Source of the DNA: a virus
Length of the DNA stretch: 37,640 nt
Reading direction: 5' to 3' (one strand)
Virus record (IMG/VR): IMGVR_UViG_3300042340_000042
Coordinates: 1 to 37,640 of that record
Position 1 is the first letter of the stretch. Each line of letters starts with the position of its first letter. The notes under the pieces were generated by a model. It saw nothing but the letters and a program-made list of their open reading frames with translations, made no database searches and had not been told where the DNA came from. Positions 6,816 to 13,253 of the stretch are shown piece after piece. The translations under genes were made by a program, and so were the position numbers.

Positions 6816-7460
6816 TTATGCGCGTCTGCGGCGGGTGGCAGGCGCGTCATCTTCGATGACTTCTTGAGGTGTGTCTTCTGAAGGTTCGCCGTCAAGGCTA
6901 ATCCACTGCACAATGTCAAACATCGGGGTGTAGATACGCCCGTAGGCTTTGTGCTGATAATGTTCTTTACCAAGAGATACAACAGCAACAGGTTTAGTTT
7001 GGTCTGTTTCTACCTGATTAGCGATATTGACTGCTAATGTTTGCACGGCGCGTTTACCGCCTACGCTGGTGACTGTGTAGCGTACTTCTTCGCCTTTGTC
7101 TTCACCGTCGATACATTTGAGGGAGAAGCCCACTTGCGTTTCCCAACCGCGTTTAGCCGCGGCAGGCGCAGGTTCAACTTGTGGCAATGGTTCAGTCACG
7201 CTTACCATTTTCTCACCTAATACTTCACCTTCACCCCACGCAATAAAGCCGTGCGTGAAACTGAAAGGATTAACTGCCCACACGCTATCATTATCCACTT
7301 CAGTTTCAGACGCGCCATATACCCAATGACCTGTTCTATCCATTTTAAGGATAGTCACGCCACCAGAAGTATTGGTGTCAGTCTGAAGGTTACGAAGTGC
7401 AGATGAAATTGAATTTACGGCTGGAAGGTTGGCATTGCCAAATACTGTTAGATTAGACAT
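6816..7460 (-). CDS. Hypothetical replication accessory protein, 214 aa (possible ssDNA-binding)
   Basis: I cannot assign a family with certainty. The chain begins MSNLTVFG, is predicted to be mostly beta strand (for example 33-110 and 125-190), has a Pro/Ala linker near 95-105 and ends with an acidic stretch (near 190-205) followed by RRRR-A. A beta-rich body with an acidic tail, between a nuclease and the DNA polymerase in one unit, suggests a single-strand-binding or annealing role, but the final arginines are unlike a standard SSB tip. The start has AGGA seven bases upstream. The stop lies just before the polymerase ribosome site. Confidence 0.65.
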   Translation of the reverse strand: MSNLTVFGNANLPAVNSISSALRNLQTDTNTSGGVTILKMDRTGHWVYGASETEVDNDSVWAVNPFSFTHGFIAWGEGEVLGEKMVSVTEPLPQVEPAPAAAKRGWETQVGFSLKCIDGEDKGEEVRYTVTSVGGKRAVQTLAVNIANQVETDQTKPVAVVSLGKEHYQHKAYGRIYTPMFDIVQWISLDGEPSEDTPQEVIEDDAPATRRRRA

Positions 7461-7469
7461 TTTAGTTTC

Positions 7470-8588
7470 CTATAGTTTATTGAGGGCGTTTGTTAATTGT
7501 TGCCCGATTAATAAGACAGTAGGGCGCGGGTCAGATTCGTGCGCCATTGTACTGCCAGAAGATACCACTGCGACAACATCATCCGGCATAGGCAGTTTCA
7601 GAGCCTTTAATTTCTTCTCTGCTTGCGCCGGTGAAACCAATTTGGAATCGTAGATGTCGTCATTTGTTAGGCCAAGAGCCAAAAGCGATTCAACTGCTTG
7701 CGCTTCGTTAGTCCATTTTCTTGTCCCACGCTTCGCAACAAGTTTGTAGTTTGGGACGGGTTTACCCGCTTCAAGCATTTGAAACGCTAATGCTCTCAAA
7801 TCGGTAATCCATTGTTCCAGAATCTCAGCTTGTTGTAAATAGTTTGCAATAGATTCTGCATCGATACTGTCAAGCGTTGCCTTTAGCGCCCTATCTACCT
7901 CACCTGTCATTAACGGGCAAGTTGGTTTAGCCGCGCACCACTTGCAGTGTTTGCCACTGGCTAATGGCGCATTAGGTGTTTCAGATAAATCAATAGCTTT
8001 CTTGAGCGTTTTCTCAAACTCACGAATGCGTTTAGCGGTGGTTTTCCAGCGTTTAACAGACGGGGGTTGAACAATCACAAGCTCAATAGATGCCGCGCCA
8101 TCAAACACCCATTCTAGCCCTTTTGTGCGCATAGCGGCGGCGGCGTAGAACATGAGCTGCTCGTTTTCTTCCACTTCTACGCTAACGCCACTGCCAAACT
8201 TCCAGTCAAGAATAACAGCGCGGTCGCCAAGTCTGCCAATAAGGTCAACGCTACCAAACACGTCAGGCAAGAAATCACCGTAGCTTACGTTAGCTTCAAC
8301 GGTAAACTCCATCGATTTAGAAGGGTCAATTTCATCAAGCGCCGCCAGCGCCGGTTCAATCTTTTCTTTTGCCAACTCAGTTGTCATATCAATGCCCGCA
8401 TACGACAAACTGTAAATGTTAAAGTTATCCTCAGTGAGTAGTTTTTCCATTGCAAGGTGGCAAAGCGTCCCTTCATCGGCATACGATGATGATGGTTTAG
8501 GTGGCATTTGTTGCACCAACTTAACACTGGCAGGACAAGCAATAACTCGTTTGGCGGTGCTACCGCCAGCAATACTTGAATGGCTCAT
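7470..8588 (-). CDS. DUF2800 / Cas4-like PD-(D/E)XK nuclease
   Basis: This 372-aa protein fits the RecB/Cas4-like exonucleases annotated as DUF2800 in phages, which probably process DNA ends in recombination or replication. Visible motifs are ADEGTLCH (37-44, His of motif I), GSVDLIG (112-118, D115), ILDWKFG (126-132, D128 and K130) and NEQLMFY (142-148, Q144, Y148), which is the order of the nuclease core. Cys18 near the start and C215, C218, C224 near the middle follow the Cas4/AddB spacing for an iron-sulphur cluster. The start overlaps the upstream stop as ATGA, with GGAG upstream. It is encoded with the polymerase and primase-helicase. Confidence 0.87.
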   Translation of the reverse strand: MSHSSIAGGSTAKRVIACPASVKLVQQMPPKPSSSYADEGTLCHLAMEKLLTEDNFNIYSLSYAGIDMTTELAKEKIEPALAALDEIDPSKSMEFTVEANVSYGDFLPDVFGSVDLIGRLGDRAVILDWKFGSGVSVEVEENEQLMFYAAAAMRTKGLEWVFDGAASIELVIVQPPSVKRWKTTAKRIREFEKTLKKAIDLSETPNAPLASGKHCKWCAAKPTCPLMTGEVDRALKATLDSIDAESIANYLQQAEILEQWITDLRALAFQMLEAGKPVPNYKLVAKRGTRKWTNEAQAVESLLALGLTNDDIYDSKLVSPAQAEKKLKALKLPMPDDVVAVVSSGSTMAHESDPRPTVLLIGQQLTNALNKL

Positions 8589-8737
8589 TTGTCTTTCTCC
8601 AAAACATAGTCAGATAAATCGTCAATAATTTTAATCAACTCATCACTGTGGTGGTCGGGTACATCGGTTTGCATAAAAACATACATCTCTAAACCAGATA
8701 GCAACTTTAAGATACGGAGTGCTTGTTCTTTATTCAT
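8585..8737 (-). CDS. Small acidic protein, 50 aa
   Basis: I do not recognise it. The protein starts MNKEQALRIL and ends in an acidic, likely helical segment. The start codon has GGAGAG eight bases upstream, and both ends overlap neighbours as ATGA, so it is almost certainly translated in the replication unit. The chain is predicted to be two helices, with a short His/Asp-rich turn (DVPDHHSDE, near 25-33). Confidence 0.72.
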   Translation of the reverse strand: MNKEQALRILKLLSGLEMYVFMQTDVPDHHSDELIKIIDDLSDYVLEKDK

Positions 8738-8934
8738 TTCTTCTCTCCACTAAGTTGATAAGGGTGGCAGGTTAGATTCCATCTACCTGCAAACTGCAAA
8801 TTTTTAAACGCAAAATCCTGTCTAACTGCCGCGCTTTCACACGAAGCCTTATCTGCAAATTCGATTGTTGATTGTGTAAGCTCACCGTGAGTTGTTACAG
8901 CGATAATTAGTATATAGGCTGTTGTTGCAATCAT
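8734..8934 (-). CDS. Small exported or membrane-anchored protein, 66 aa
   Basis: Residues 1-15 are hydrophobic (ATTAYILIIAVTT) without a strong positive start, so either an uncleaved anchor or a weak signal peptide. The rest is soluble with Cys33 and Cys56, which could form a disulphide outside the cytoplasm. The start has GGAAG seven bases upstream. The N-terminal coding part overlaps the upstream gene by 53 bases in another frame. The pattern around the first Cys (A-x-C-x-x-A) resembles the 82-aa protein at 9567-9815 in the divergent unit. Confidence 0.6.
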   Translation of the reverse strand: MIATTAYILIIAVTTHGELTQSTIEFADKASCESAAVRQDFAFKNLQFAGRWNLTCHPYQLSGEKK

Positions 8935-9073
8935 TTTGTTTCTTCCAATATTGTTTTAAGTTAAGCCTAACGTGGTCTACATCCACGTCGTACCGCTGGT
9001 TTAGTTCGTCCATCATCTTCACTCGTGACTTCCTGCCGTAGTAATAAAACTTACCGCATTTAGTTAGGGGCAT
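8882..9073 (-). CDS. Small basic protein, 63 aa, first gene of replication unit
   Basis: I do not recognise it. It starts MPLTKCGKFYYYGRK and is strongly basic, with a likely helix over 16-52 (R/K, D/E and hydrophobic residues alternating), which suits nucleic-acid binding. AGAGGA lies five bases before the ATG, the best ribosome site of the unit, and the gene follows the promoter at 9104-9112 directly. The last 17 codons overlap the next gene in a different frame; that overlap may couple their translation. Confidence 0.62.
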   Translation of the reverse strand: MPLTKCGKFYYYGRKSRVKMMDELNQRYDVDVDHVRLNLKQYWKKQNDCNNSLYTNYRCNNSR

Positions 9074-9103
9074 CGTCTTCCTCTAATTGTTTAATGAGAT
9101 TGC

Positions 9104-9112
9104 AGTATATCA
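9104..9112 (-). promoter_or_regulatory. Leftward promoter, extended -10 TGATATACT
   Basis: Leftward reading gives TG-A-TATACT at 9112-9104, an extended -10 element that can work with a poor -35. Transcription would start near 9097 and serve the genes from 9073 to 2585. The repeats at 9115-9140 cover the spacer and -35 side, so a bound protein would affect it. Confidence 0.6.
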
Positions 9113-9114
9113 AA

Positions 9115-9140
9115 AAAAGTTTGCAAAGAAAAGTTTGCAA
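9115..9140. promoter_or_regulatory. Two direct repeats AAAAGTTTGCAA, shared operator
   Basis: Exact 12-base copies lie at 9115-9126 and 9129-9140, 14 bases apart, in the 82-base gap between the two divergent units. They overlap the upstream part of the leftward promoter and the possible rightward promoter. This is where a switch between the two units would be expected. No regulator has been identified; the HTH-like protein at 10155-10349 is one candidate. Confidence 0.55.
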
Positions 9141-9149
9141 TGATAAACT
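9121..9149 (+). promoter_or_regulatory. Possible rightward promoter reaching the VRR-NUC start
   Basis: TTGCAA (9121-9126) and TAAACT (9144-9149) are 17 bases apart and each match four of six consensus bases. Transcription would then start at about the ATG at 9156, which has no ribosome site before it, implying a leaderless mRNA. The match is weak, and a phage-specific promoter is equally possible. Confidence 0.35.
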
Positions 9150-9155
9150 TTAGCC

Positions 9156-9431
9156 ATGTTAGAAAAAGACATCGAAAAATACTTAATAAAAGTCGTCAAA
9201 GAAATGGACGGCAAATCGTATAAGTTCACCTCCCCTGCTTGTCGAGGAGTGGCAGATAGAATTGTGTGTTTACCTAATGGCAGTACATGGTTTATTGAGC
9301 TTAAAACCGCAGGTGGCAAGCTGTCAGCACTGCAAAAAGTTTTTGCATCAGACATGGGCAAACTTAATCAAAAGTACGCTTGTCTTTGGAGCAAAGAAGA
9401 TATTAACAACTGGAGAGAGAATAATGATTGA
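9156..9431 (+). CDS. VRR-NUC domain nuclease
   Basis: VRR-NUC proteins are small PD-(D/E)XK nucleases; phage members act alone on branched DNA such as Holliday junctions and often accompany SNF2-type helicases. The 91 residues contain the core: GVADRI (31-36, D34), FIELK (46-50, E48 and K50) and KLSALQ (55-60, Q60). The start at 9156 suits the family N-terminus (M-x-E-x-x-IE) but lacks any Shine-Dalgarno sequence. It is the first gene of the second rightward unit, which also encodes a SNF2-type helicase at 13526-14812. The assignment is firm; the DNA substrate is inferred from the family. Confidence 0.92.
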   Translation: MLEKDIEKYLIKVVKEMDGKSYKFTSPACRGVADRIVCLPNGSTWFIELKTAGGKLSALQKVFASDMGKLNQKYACLWSKEDINNWRENND

Positions 9432-9570
9432 ATTTTTACAATACCTTGATGAAAGCAATTTGGCATACCTTATTATGCTGTTTTGCTTCTTAATAATGGC
9501 GCGTTTACATTTGTCAGCGCTAACTGAAATTACACGTCTGCGTAAAATCATGAAGCAGGTGATGAGATGA
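9424..9570 (+). CDS. Single-span membrane protein, 48 aa
   Basis: GGAGAG stands eight bases before the ATG, inside the end of the VRR-NUC gene, which it overlaps by eight bases. Residues 13-32 form a membrane span (LAYLIMLFCFLIMARLHL region) followed by a basic tail with RLRK near 38-41, so the C-terminus probably faces the cytoplasm. No family is recognised. It ends in an ATGA overlap with the next gene. Confidence 0.6.
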   Translation: MIEFLQYLDESNLAYLIMLFCFLIMARLHLSALTEITRLRKIMKQVMR

Positions 9571-9815
9571 GCGCAACACTAGCACTAACATTATCGTTTT
9601 TGACTGTTGATACTAATATCGACAAACGTGGCAAAACAACCACGCATGAGGTAATCGCGTACACAAGCGTTGCAATACCTTACGACACTATGCAAGCGTG
9701 CAACAACGCAAAGGAAGAATATACCTTTGCAGTAGGCGCATATCAATTATTCAAACGCCCGACGCGCATTATTGGCGCAATTTGCAATGATAGTGCAACG
9801 GGGACAGTACAATGA
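9567..9815 (+). CDS. Small, possibly exported protein, 82 aa
   Basis: The start overlaps the preceding stop as ATGA. The first 14 residues (MSATLALTLSFLTV) are moderately hydrophobic but lack the basic end of a normal signal peptide. Two cysteines (near 45 and 73) could pair outside the cytoplasm. The block MQACNNAKEEY resembles KASCESAAVRQ in the 66-aa protein at 8734-8934, so the two may be distant relatives placed on either side of the divergent promoters. Function unknown. Confidence 0.62.
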   Translation: MSATLALTLSFLTVDTNIDKRGKTTTHEVIAYTSVAIPYDTMQACNNAKEEYTFAVGAYQLFKRPTRIIGAICNDSATGTVQ

Positions 9816-10162
9816 GTTTATTAACAAAAGAACAACTTAAAGAAATACTTTTAATTATTGAAGAAGAAGTAAATGTTGAATGGCCATGTTCTATGTTGGA
9901 AATGCTCCATAAATGGAACGAAAAACAACCACCGCAGACGGCACGCGAAATGTATCAACGGGGGTATGCAGCGGCAGAGCGTGATTTAAAATTGCTTGTT
10001 GTAGTTTTAAAGCAACAACTAGCTGAAAAGGTCGCTCATATAGAACTAGAGCCACAACGCCAAAAAGATATAACTGCGAAACAAAGGATTGAATCGTTTA
10101 GGTCAGGTTATTTTCGAGCCATACTTGATTTAAAGCCTGTAAATGGGGCAGACAATGACTGA
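9812..10162 (+). CDS. Hypothetical helical protein, 116 aa
   Basis: The chain is predicted to be nearly all helix: 5-20, 28-34, a MYQRGYAAAERDLKLLVVVLKQQL helix around 50-75, and 80-110. It is charged throughout, has one Cys and no membrane span. The ATGA overlaps at both ends show that it is a true member of the unit. I recognise no domain. Confidence 0.65.
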   Translation: MSLLTKEQLKEILLIIEEEVNVEWPCSMLEMLHKWNEKQPPQTAREMYQRGYAAAERDLKLLVVVLKQQLAEKVAHIELEPQRQKDITAKQRIESFRSGYFRAILDLKPVNGADND

Positions 10163-10349
10163 AACAACGATAAAAAAATACTGTGAGCAATATAAAATTA
10201 GTCGCTCTGGCATGGATTACCATATTCGCCGGTCAGGTGTGTTTCCAATCGGCAGTAAACGATTCTCCGAAGCAGGCGCACCATCATTCTTGTGGCGCGT
10301 TACCGATTTAGATGAAATCAAAGCGCTAATTAAAGGAAAGAAAAAATGA
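10155..10349 (+). CDS. Small HTH-like DNA-binding protein, 64 aa
   Basis: The sequence TIKKYCEQYKISRSGMDYHIR (residues 4-24) has the spacing of a helix-turn-helix: helix, turn at KISRSG, recognition helix. A wing-like part (GSKRFSEAGAPSFLWRVTD) and a short C-terminal helix with KGKKK follow. That suits a phage regulator or excisionase-like binder, but there is no integrase here, so a transcription role is more likely. I prefer the ATG at 10155 (GGGG seven to ten bases upstream); an in-frame ATG at 10143 would add four residues. It could bind the repeats at 9115-9140; that is a guess from location. Confidence 0.6.
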   Translation: MTETTIKKYCEQYKISRSGMDYHIRRSGVFPIGSKRFSEAGAPSFLWRVTDLDEIKALIKGKKK

Positions 10350-10546
10350 AAGATGAACTACTTTGGATTGCAGTTGGCGCGTTCTTAATTAGCGCTATTG
10401 CGTCAACGTTAACAATTTACGCAACACACAGGCAGTATCAAAACATTATTAAAACTAACATTGGCGAATTTATGCTTCGTGACGGTAAAGTGTATGGCGT
10501 TTATGAAATGACGCGCGATGTGCAAGGTAATATGGTGTCAAAATGA
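10346..10546 (+). CDS. Single-span membrane protein, 66 aa
   Basis: An N-terminal membrane segment (residues 6-26, LWIAVGAFLISAIASTLTIYA) is followed by a soluble tail of about 40 residues with a DGKVYGVYEMTRD strand-turn-strand. AAGGAAAGAAAA precedes the ATG, and both ends overlap neighbours as ATGA. No family recognised. It is one of at least three single-span small proteins in this unit (with 9424-9570 and 11984-12061). Confidence 0.66.
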   Translation: MKDELLWIAVGAFLISAIASTLTIYATHRQYQNIIKTNIGEFMLRDGKVYGVYEMTRDVQGNMVSK

Positions 10547-11853
10547 AATTTGGAAGCGTATGTAGCGGCATTGAAGCCGCAAGCGTAGCATGGAATAAAC
10601 TTAAATGGAGCGCATCTTGGCTTGCTGAGATAGAGCCATTCCCATCAGCAGTATTGGCGCATCATTATCCAGATGTGCCAAACCTTGGTGATATGACGCA
10701 GCTACCAGAGAAAATTCTTTCTGGTGAAATTGAAGCACCAGATGTTTTTTGTGGTGGTACGCCATGTCAAGCATTCAGTATTGCTGGCAACCGAAACTCT
10801 CTTGATGATGCAAGAGGAAACCTTTCACTCATTTTTTGCGAGATAGCAGATGCCATTGACACAGTTAGAAGTATTCCAACCATTATCTTCTGGGAAAACG
10901 TCCCCGGAGTTCTCAACACCAAAGACAATGCCTTCGGATGTTTTCTGGCTGGACTCGCAGGAGAAGATGGTGAGCTTAAGCCATCCGGGAAAAAATGGAC
11001 AAACGCTGGTATGGTGCTTGGACCCAAAAGAGCAGTCGCGTGGCGCGTCCTCGATGCCCAATATTTCGGACTGGCCCAACGACGCAAACGTGTGTTTGTT
11101 GTCGCAAGTGCTAGAGACGGGTTCAATCCCGCAGAGGTTCTTTTTGAGTTCGATGGCTTGCGCAGGGATACTGCGCCGGGCAGAATCTCGCGGGAAGCAA
11201 CTGCCACCGATGCTCAAAGCGGCATTGGAACATACAACAAACAACGCATAGGTGAATATAGCACTGAAGATGTTGCAAGCACTTGCGCTGCTCGTGATTA
11301 TAAGGATGCGACTGATTTAGTTACTTATGAGAATTTTAAATCGGTATATGAGATGCACGCTCAAGACGCTAGAGTTCAAAATGTAGGTGATGTGCTACCA
11401 ACGATGTCAGCAACTTATGGTAGTGGTGGTGGGAATATTCCAGTTACTTATGGTATTGCAGAAAACATTATCAATCGACAAGACCATAACGGTGGAAATG
11501 GCATAGGCAGTCAAGAAGAATTGCAATACACATTAAACGCAACGGGTGTGCATGGTATCTGCACCATGTCTGATGTAGCAGGCCCACTTGATGCGTCATA
11601 TTACAAAGGACAAGGTTCACGGCAAGGTGGTGAGCGTGAATTTGTAGGTTATGAAATGGCAGTACGCAGATTAACACCCACAGAATGTGAACGCCTGCAA
11701 GGTTTCCCAGACGGTTATACACAGATACCTTGGCGTAATAAATCCGCTGAGAATTGTCCAGATGGGCCACGATATAAAGCATTAGGCAATAGCTGGGCAG
11801 TTCCAGTTGTTGCGTGGATTGGTGAGCGTATAGCAAAAGAGGTAGCAAAATGA
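10543..11853 (+). CDS. DNA (cytosine-5) methyltransferase
   Basis: The enzyme (436 aa) transfers methyl from S-adenosylmethionine to C5 of cytosine in a specific sequence. Motif I is FGSVCSGIEA (3-12), motif IV GGTPCQAFS with catalytic C75, motif VI FWENV (116-120), motif VIII QRRKRVF (near 178-184), and motifs IX-X are RLTPTECERLQGFPDGY and RYKALGNSWAVP near the C-terminus. All essential motifs are present, so it should be active. The segment between VIII and IX (about 210-370) is the target-recognition region; I cannot read the target. No restriction endonuclease partner is visible, so it probably protects the phage genome or alters host methylation. It is coupled by ATGA to both neighbours. 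Confidence 0.96.
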   Translation: MKFGSVCSGIEAASVAWNKLKWSASWLAEIEPFPSAVLAHHYPDVPNLGDMTQLPEKILSGEIEAPDVFCGGTPCQAFSIAGNRNSLDDARGNLSLIFCEIADAIDTVRSIPTIIFWENVPGVLNTKDNAFGCFLAGLAGEDGELKPSGKKWTNAGMVLGPKRAVAWRVLDAQYFGLAQRRKRVFVVASARDGFNPAEVLFEFDGLRRDTAPGRISREATATDAQSGIGTYNKQRIGEYSTEDVASTCAARDYKDATDLVTYENFKSVYEMHAQDARVQNVGDVLPTMSATYGSGGGNIPVTYGIAENIINRQDHNGGNGIGSQEELQYTLNATGVHGICTMSDVAGPLDASYYKGQGSRQGGEREFVGYEMAVRRLTPTECERLQGFPDGYTQIPWRNKSAENCPDGPRYKALGNSWAVPVVAWIGERIAKEVAK

Positions 11854-11984
11854 CAAAAGACGAATGTTACAAACGCCTTGAGATGGCTCAAAAAAACAAG
11901 AAGGAGCTGAAAAAAATTAAACTTCAACTCCTCAAAGAAATCGAGCAATTAAAGTTAATGCTTCGCGCACTGGAGGAAGGGTAA
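11850..11984 (+). CDS. Coiled-coil small protein, 44 aa
   Basis: ATGA overlaps the methyltransferase stop. The 44 residues are lysine- and leucine-rich with a heptad-like pattern from about residue 19 to 41 (ELKKIKLQLLKEIEQLKLML), predicting a dimeric coiled coil. One Cys at 6. The last codons contain GGAGGAAGG, which is the ribosome site of the next gene. Function unknown. Confidence 0.6.
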   Translation: MTKDECYKRLEMAQKNKKELKKIKLQLLKEIEQLKLMLRALEEG

Positions 11985-12061
11985 TGCAAATCGATGACGT
12001 TGCAGCGCTCATGTTTTACATTGGCGTACTATTTTTAACGGGGTTATGGCTATGTCATTAG
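11984..12061 (+). CDS. 25-aa membrane peptide
   Basis: TAATG overlap with the preceding gene and a strong GGAGGAAGG ribosome site 5 bases upstream support translation. Residues 8-24 form one hydrophobic span ending in WLCH. Its reading frame overlaps the next start at 12052. Too short for family assignment. Confidence 0.5.
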   Translation: MQIDDVAALMFYIGVLFLTGLWLCH

Positions 12062-12210
12062 TAAAACCCATATCACCAGTGACGCCTGCGCCAACAACGG
12101 TTGACTGTAAACATGACCATTGGCGCATATATAATAGTCTTGGTTACCGCGAATGTGACCGCTGCAAAGAACGAAGACCCATTTTTAATGATATACGGCA
12201 CCAAAGATGA
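12052..12210 (+). CDS. Small zinc-finger-like protein, 52 aa
   Basis: A proline-rich start (MSLVKPISPVTPAPTT) is followed by C19-K-H-D-H23, then C35-D-R-C38, the arrangement of a small metal-binding knuckle that might use C19, H21 or H23, C35 and C38. The ATG lies in the end of the previous gene, and the stop overlaps the next start as ATGA. Such basic zinc ribbons in phages often touch nucleic acid, but I cannot name the family. Confidence 0.6.
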   Translation: MSLVKPISPVTPAPTTVDCKHDHWRIYNSLGYRECDRCKERRPIFNDIRHQR

Positions 12211-12443
12211 ACATTTCACAAATATTTATAGGGCTTAGCCCTTTTTTAAAAGACAGATTTACTAGCGAAGTGTTTACGCTTGGCTTAATTAACGAGCTTA
12301 ACGAGCAACGCTTTCGTGCTAGATGCCGGCGCTTGGTACGTCAGCACAACGGCGAAACGCGCAAGCTATATAAAGCGCTAAACAACTTGACGATGGACGA
12401 CAGATTACGATTTTTTGACGTGGTAAGTGGAAATGAAAGATAA
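12207..12443 (+). CDS. Hypothetical basic protein, 78 aa
   Basis: A helical, arginine-rich protein (RFRARCRRLVRQHNGETRKLYKAL over 36-59) that begins with a hydrophobic stretch. The ATGA overlap with the zinc-finger-like gene supports the start. Its codons 9-14 contain a terminator-like hairpin (12230-12247), so expression of everything downstream may depend on read-through or on ribosomes disrupting the hairpin. Function unknown; nucleic-acid binding is plausible from charge. Confidence 0.62.
   Translation: MNISQIFIGLSPFLKDRFTSEVFTLGLINELNEQRFRARCRRLVRQHNGETRKLYKALNNLTMDDRLRFFDVVSGNER
12230..12247 (+). terminator. Terminator-like hairpin inside a coding region
   Basis: AGGGC (12230-12234), loop TTA, GCCCT (12238-12242) and five more T. 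It is a short version of the terminator at 2198-2218 (both GGGCTTA...AGCCC-T6). Inside a translated region it would work only when ribosomes are scarce. Confidence 0.35.
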
Positions 12444-13017
12444 AGATTTAGAGATTATAAGAAGCGCGATACGATACAACAGTAACACCGGACACTTCTT
12501 CAAAGGCGGCGCAAATACGCCTGCCGCGCTTAGTTGGAAAAACAAAAACGCCACCATTAACGTCAAGAAAAGCGGTATGCACTCCTATTTTCTAGCGTGG
12601 AAGATTGCCGTGTTTTTAGCTTATGGATGGTATCCGGAGCATACTGACGCAGTAGAGTATTTAGACGGCAATCCGTGCAACTTAAGCATTAGCAACATCA
12701 AGGTTATTAAAGCAGGCGAAGATGAAATGACCATGATTGACTTTTGCGACGAAAACGATTTGCGCTACCCTAGCGTGTCAGCGCTCATGCGCGGTGAGCC
12801 GTTTATTCGTCGAATAGAAAATGGCTATTCTCGAGCATATTTTAAGAAAAGTTTACTAGAACAAAACTGCGCCAAACTAATGGCTAAAAAGCATCGCGAC
12901 GAAGAAATCAGAAGTAAGCCCAAGCGACCTATGGGCAGACGACGTAATCAGCACTTTATGGACTTTTTAAAAACGCACTACATAGTGCCTAAACGTTGGG
13001 AGATGACATTATGCTAA
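12433..13017 (+). CDS. Degenerate HNH-endonuclease-like protein
   Basis: Residues near 45-90 (HSYFLAWKIAVFLAYGWYPEHTDAV, then EYLDGNPCNLSISNIK) parallel the HNH family core, in which a W..A...G..P element is followed by VDHIDGNPxNNRxxNL. Here the metal-base dipeptide D-H is E-Y and only some of the later Asn remain, so nuclease activity is probably lost. The C-terminal third is strongly basic (KKHRDEEIRSKPKRPMGRRR), fitting DNA binding. It may serve as a DNA-binding factor derived from an HNH enzyme. ATG at 12433 is preferred; GTG at 12427 would add two residues. It overlaps both neighbours. Confidence 0.6.
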   Translation: MKDKDLEIIRSAIRYNSNTGHFFKGGANTPAALSWKNKNATINVKKSGMHSYFLAWKIAVFLAYGWYPEHTDAVEYLDGNPCNLSISNIKVIKAGEDEMTMIDFCDENDLRYPSVSALMRGEPFIRRIENGYSRAYFKKSLLEQNCAKLMAKKHRDEEIRSKPKRPMGRRRNQHFMDFLKTHYIVPKRWEMTLC

Positions 13018-13253
13018 GAGGTGACAGTGTTCATGTAGATGGCGACGCAGTAAACGCGCCAGCGCATTATCAAGGCGACAAGATGCAGTGCATTGACGCG
13101 ATGGAAGCAATGCTTACGCAAGATGAGTTTCGTGGGTATTTGCGCGGTAATGTTTTTAAGTATCAATGGCGCTTTAGAGAAAAAGGCGGCGGTGAAGATT
13201 TACGCAAAGCGAGATGGTATTTAGACAGACTAATCAAATTGGAGAATTTCTAA
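13011..13253 (+). CDS. DUF3310 family protein, 80 aa
   Basis: DUF3310 proteins are widespread small phage proteins of unknown role, often within nucleotide or replication gene clusters. The pattern is clear: VNAPAHYQGDKMQCIDAM (near 14-31), then GNVFKYQWRFREKGGGEDLRKARWYLDRL (near 47-75), matching P-x-HY ... IECID ... GNVIKY-x-x-R-x-x-K-x-G-x-EDL-x-KA-x-x-YL. I choose ATG 13011, preceded by GGGAGA; an in-frame ATG at 12996 is inside the upstream gene with poorer context. Confidence 0.88.
   Translation: MLRGDSVHVDGDAVNAPAHYQGDKMQCIDAMEAMLTQDEFRGYLRGNVFKYQWRFREKGGGEDLRKARWYLDRLIKLENF

Noticed and set aside
10767-11251. Frames of 133 to 146 codons on both strands over the methyltransferase
   Set aside because: All overlap conserved motifs IV to VIII of the methyltransferase and show no family features.
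10543-11853. A restriction-modification system
   Set aside because: No restriction endonuclease lies nearby; the methyltransferase appears solitary.
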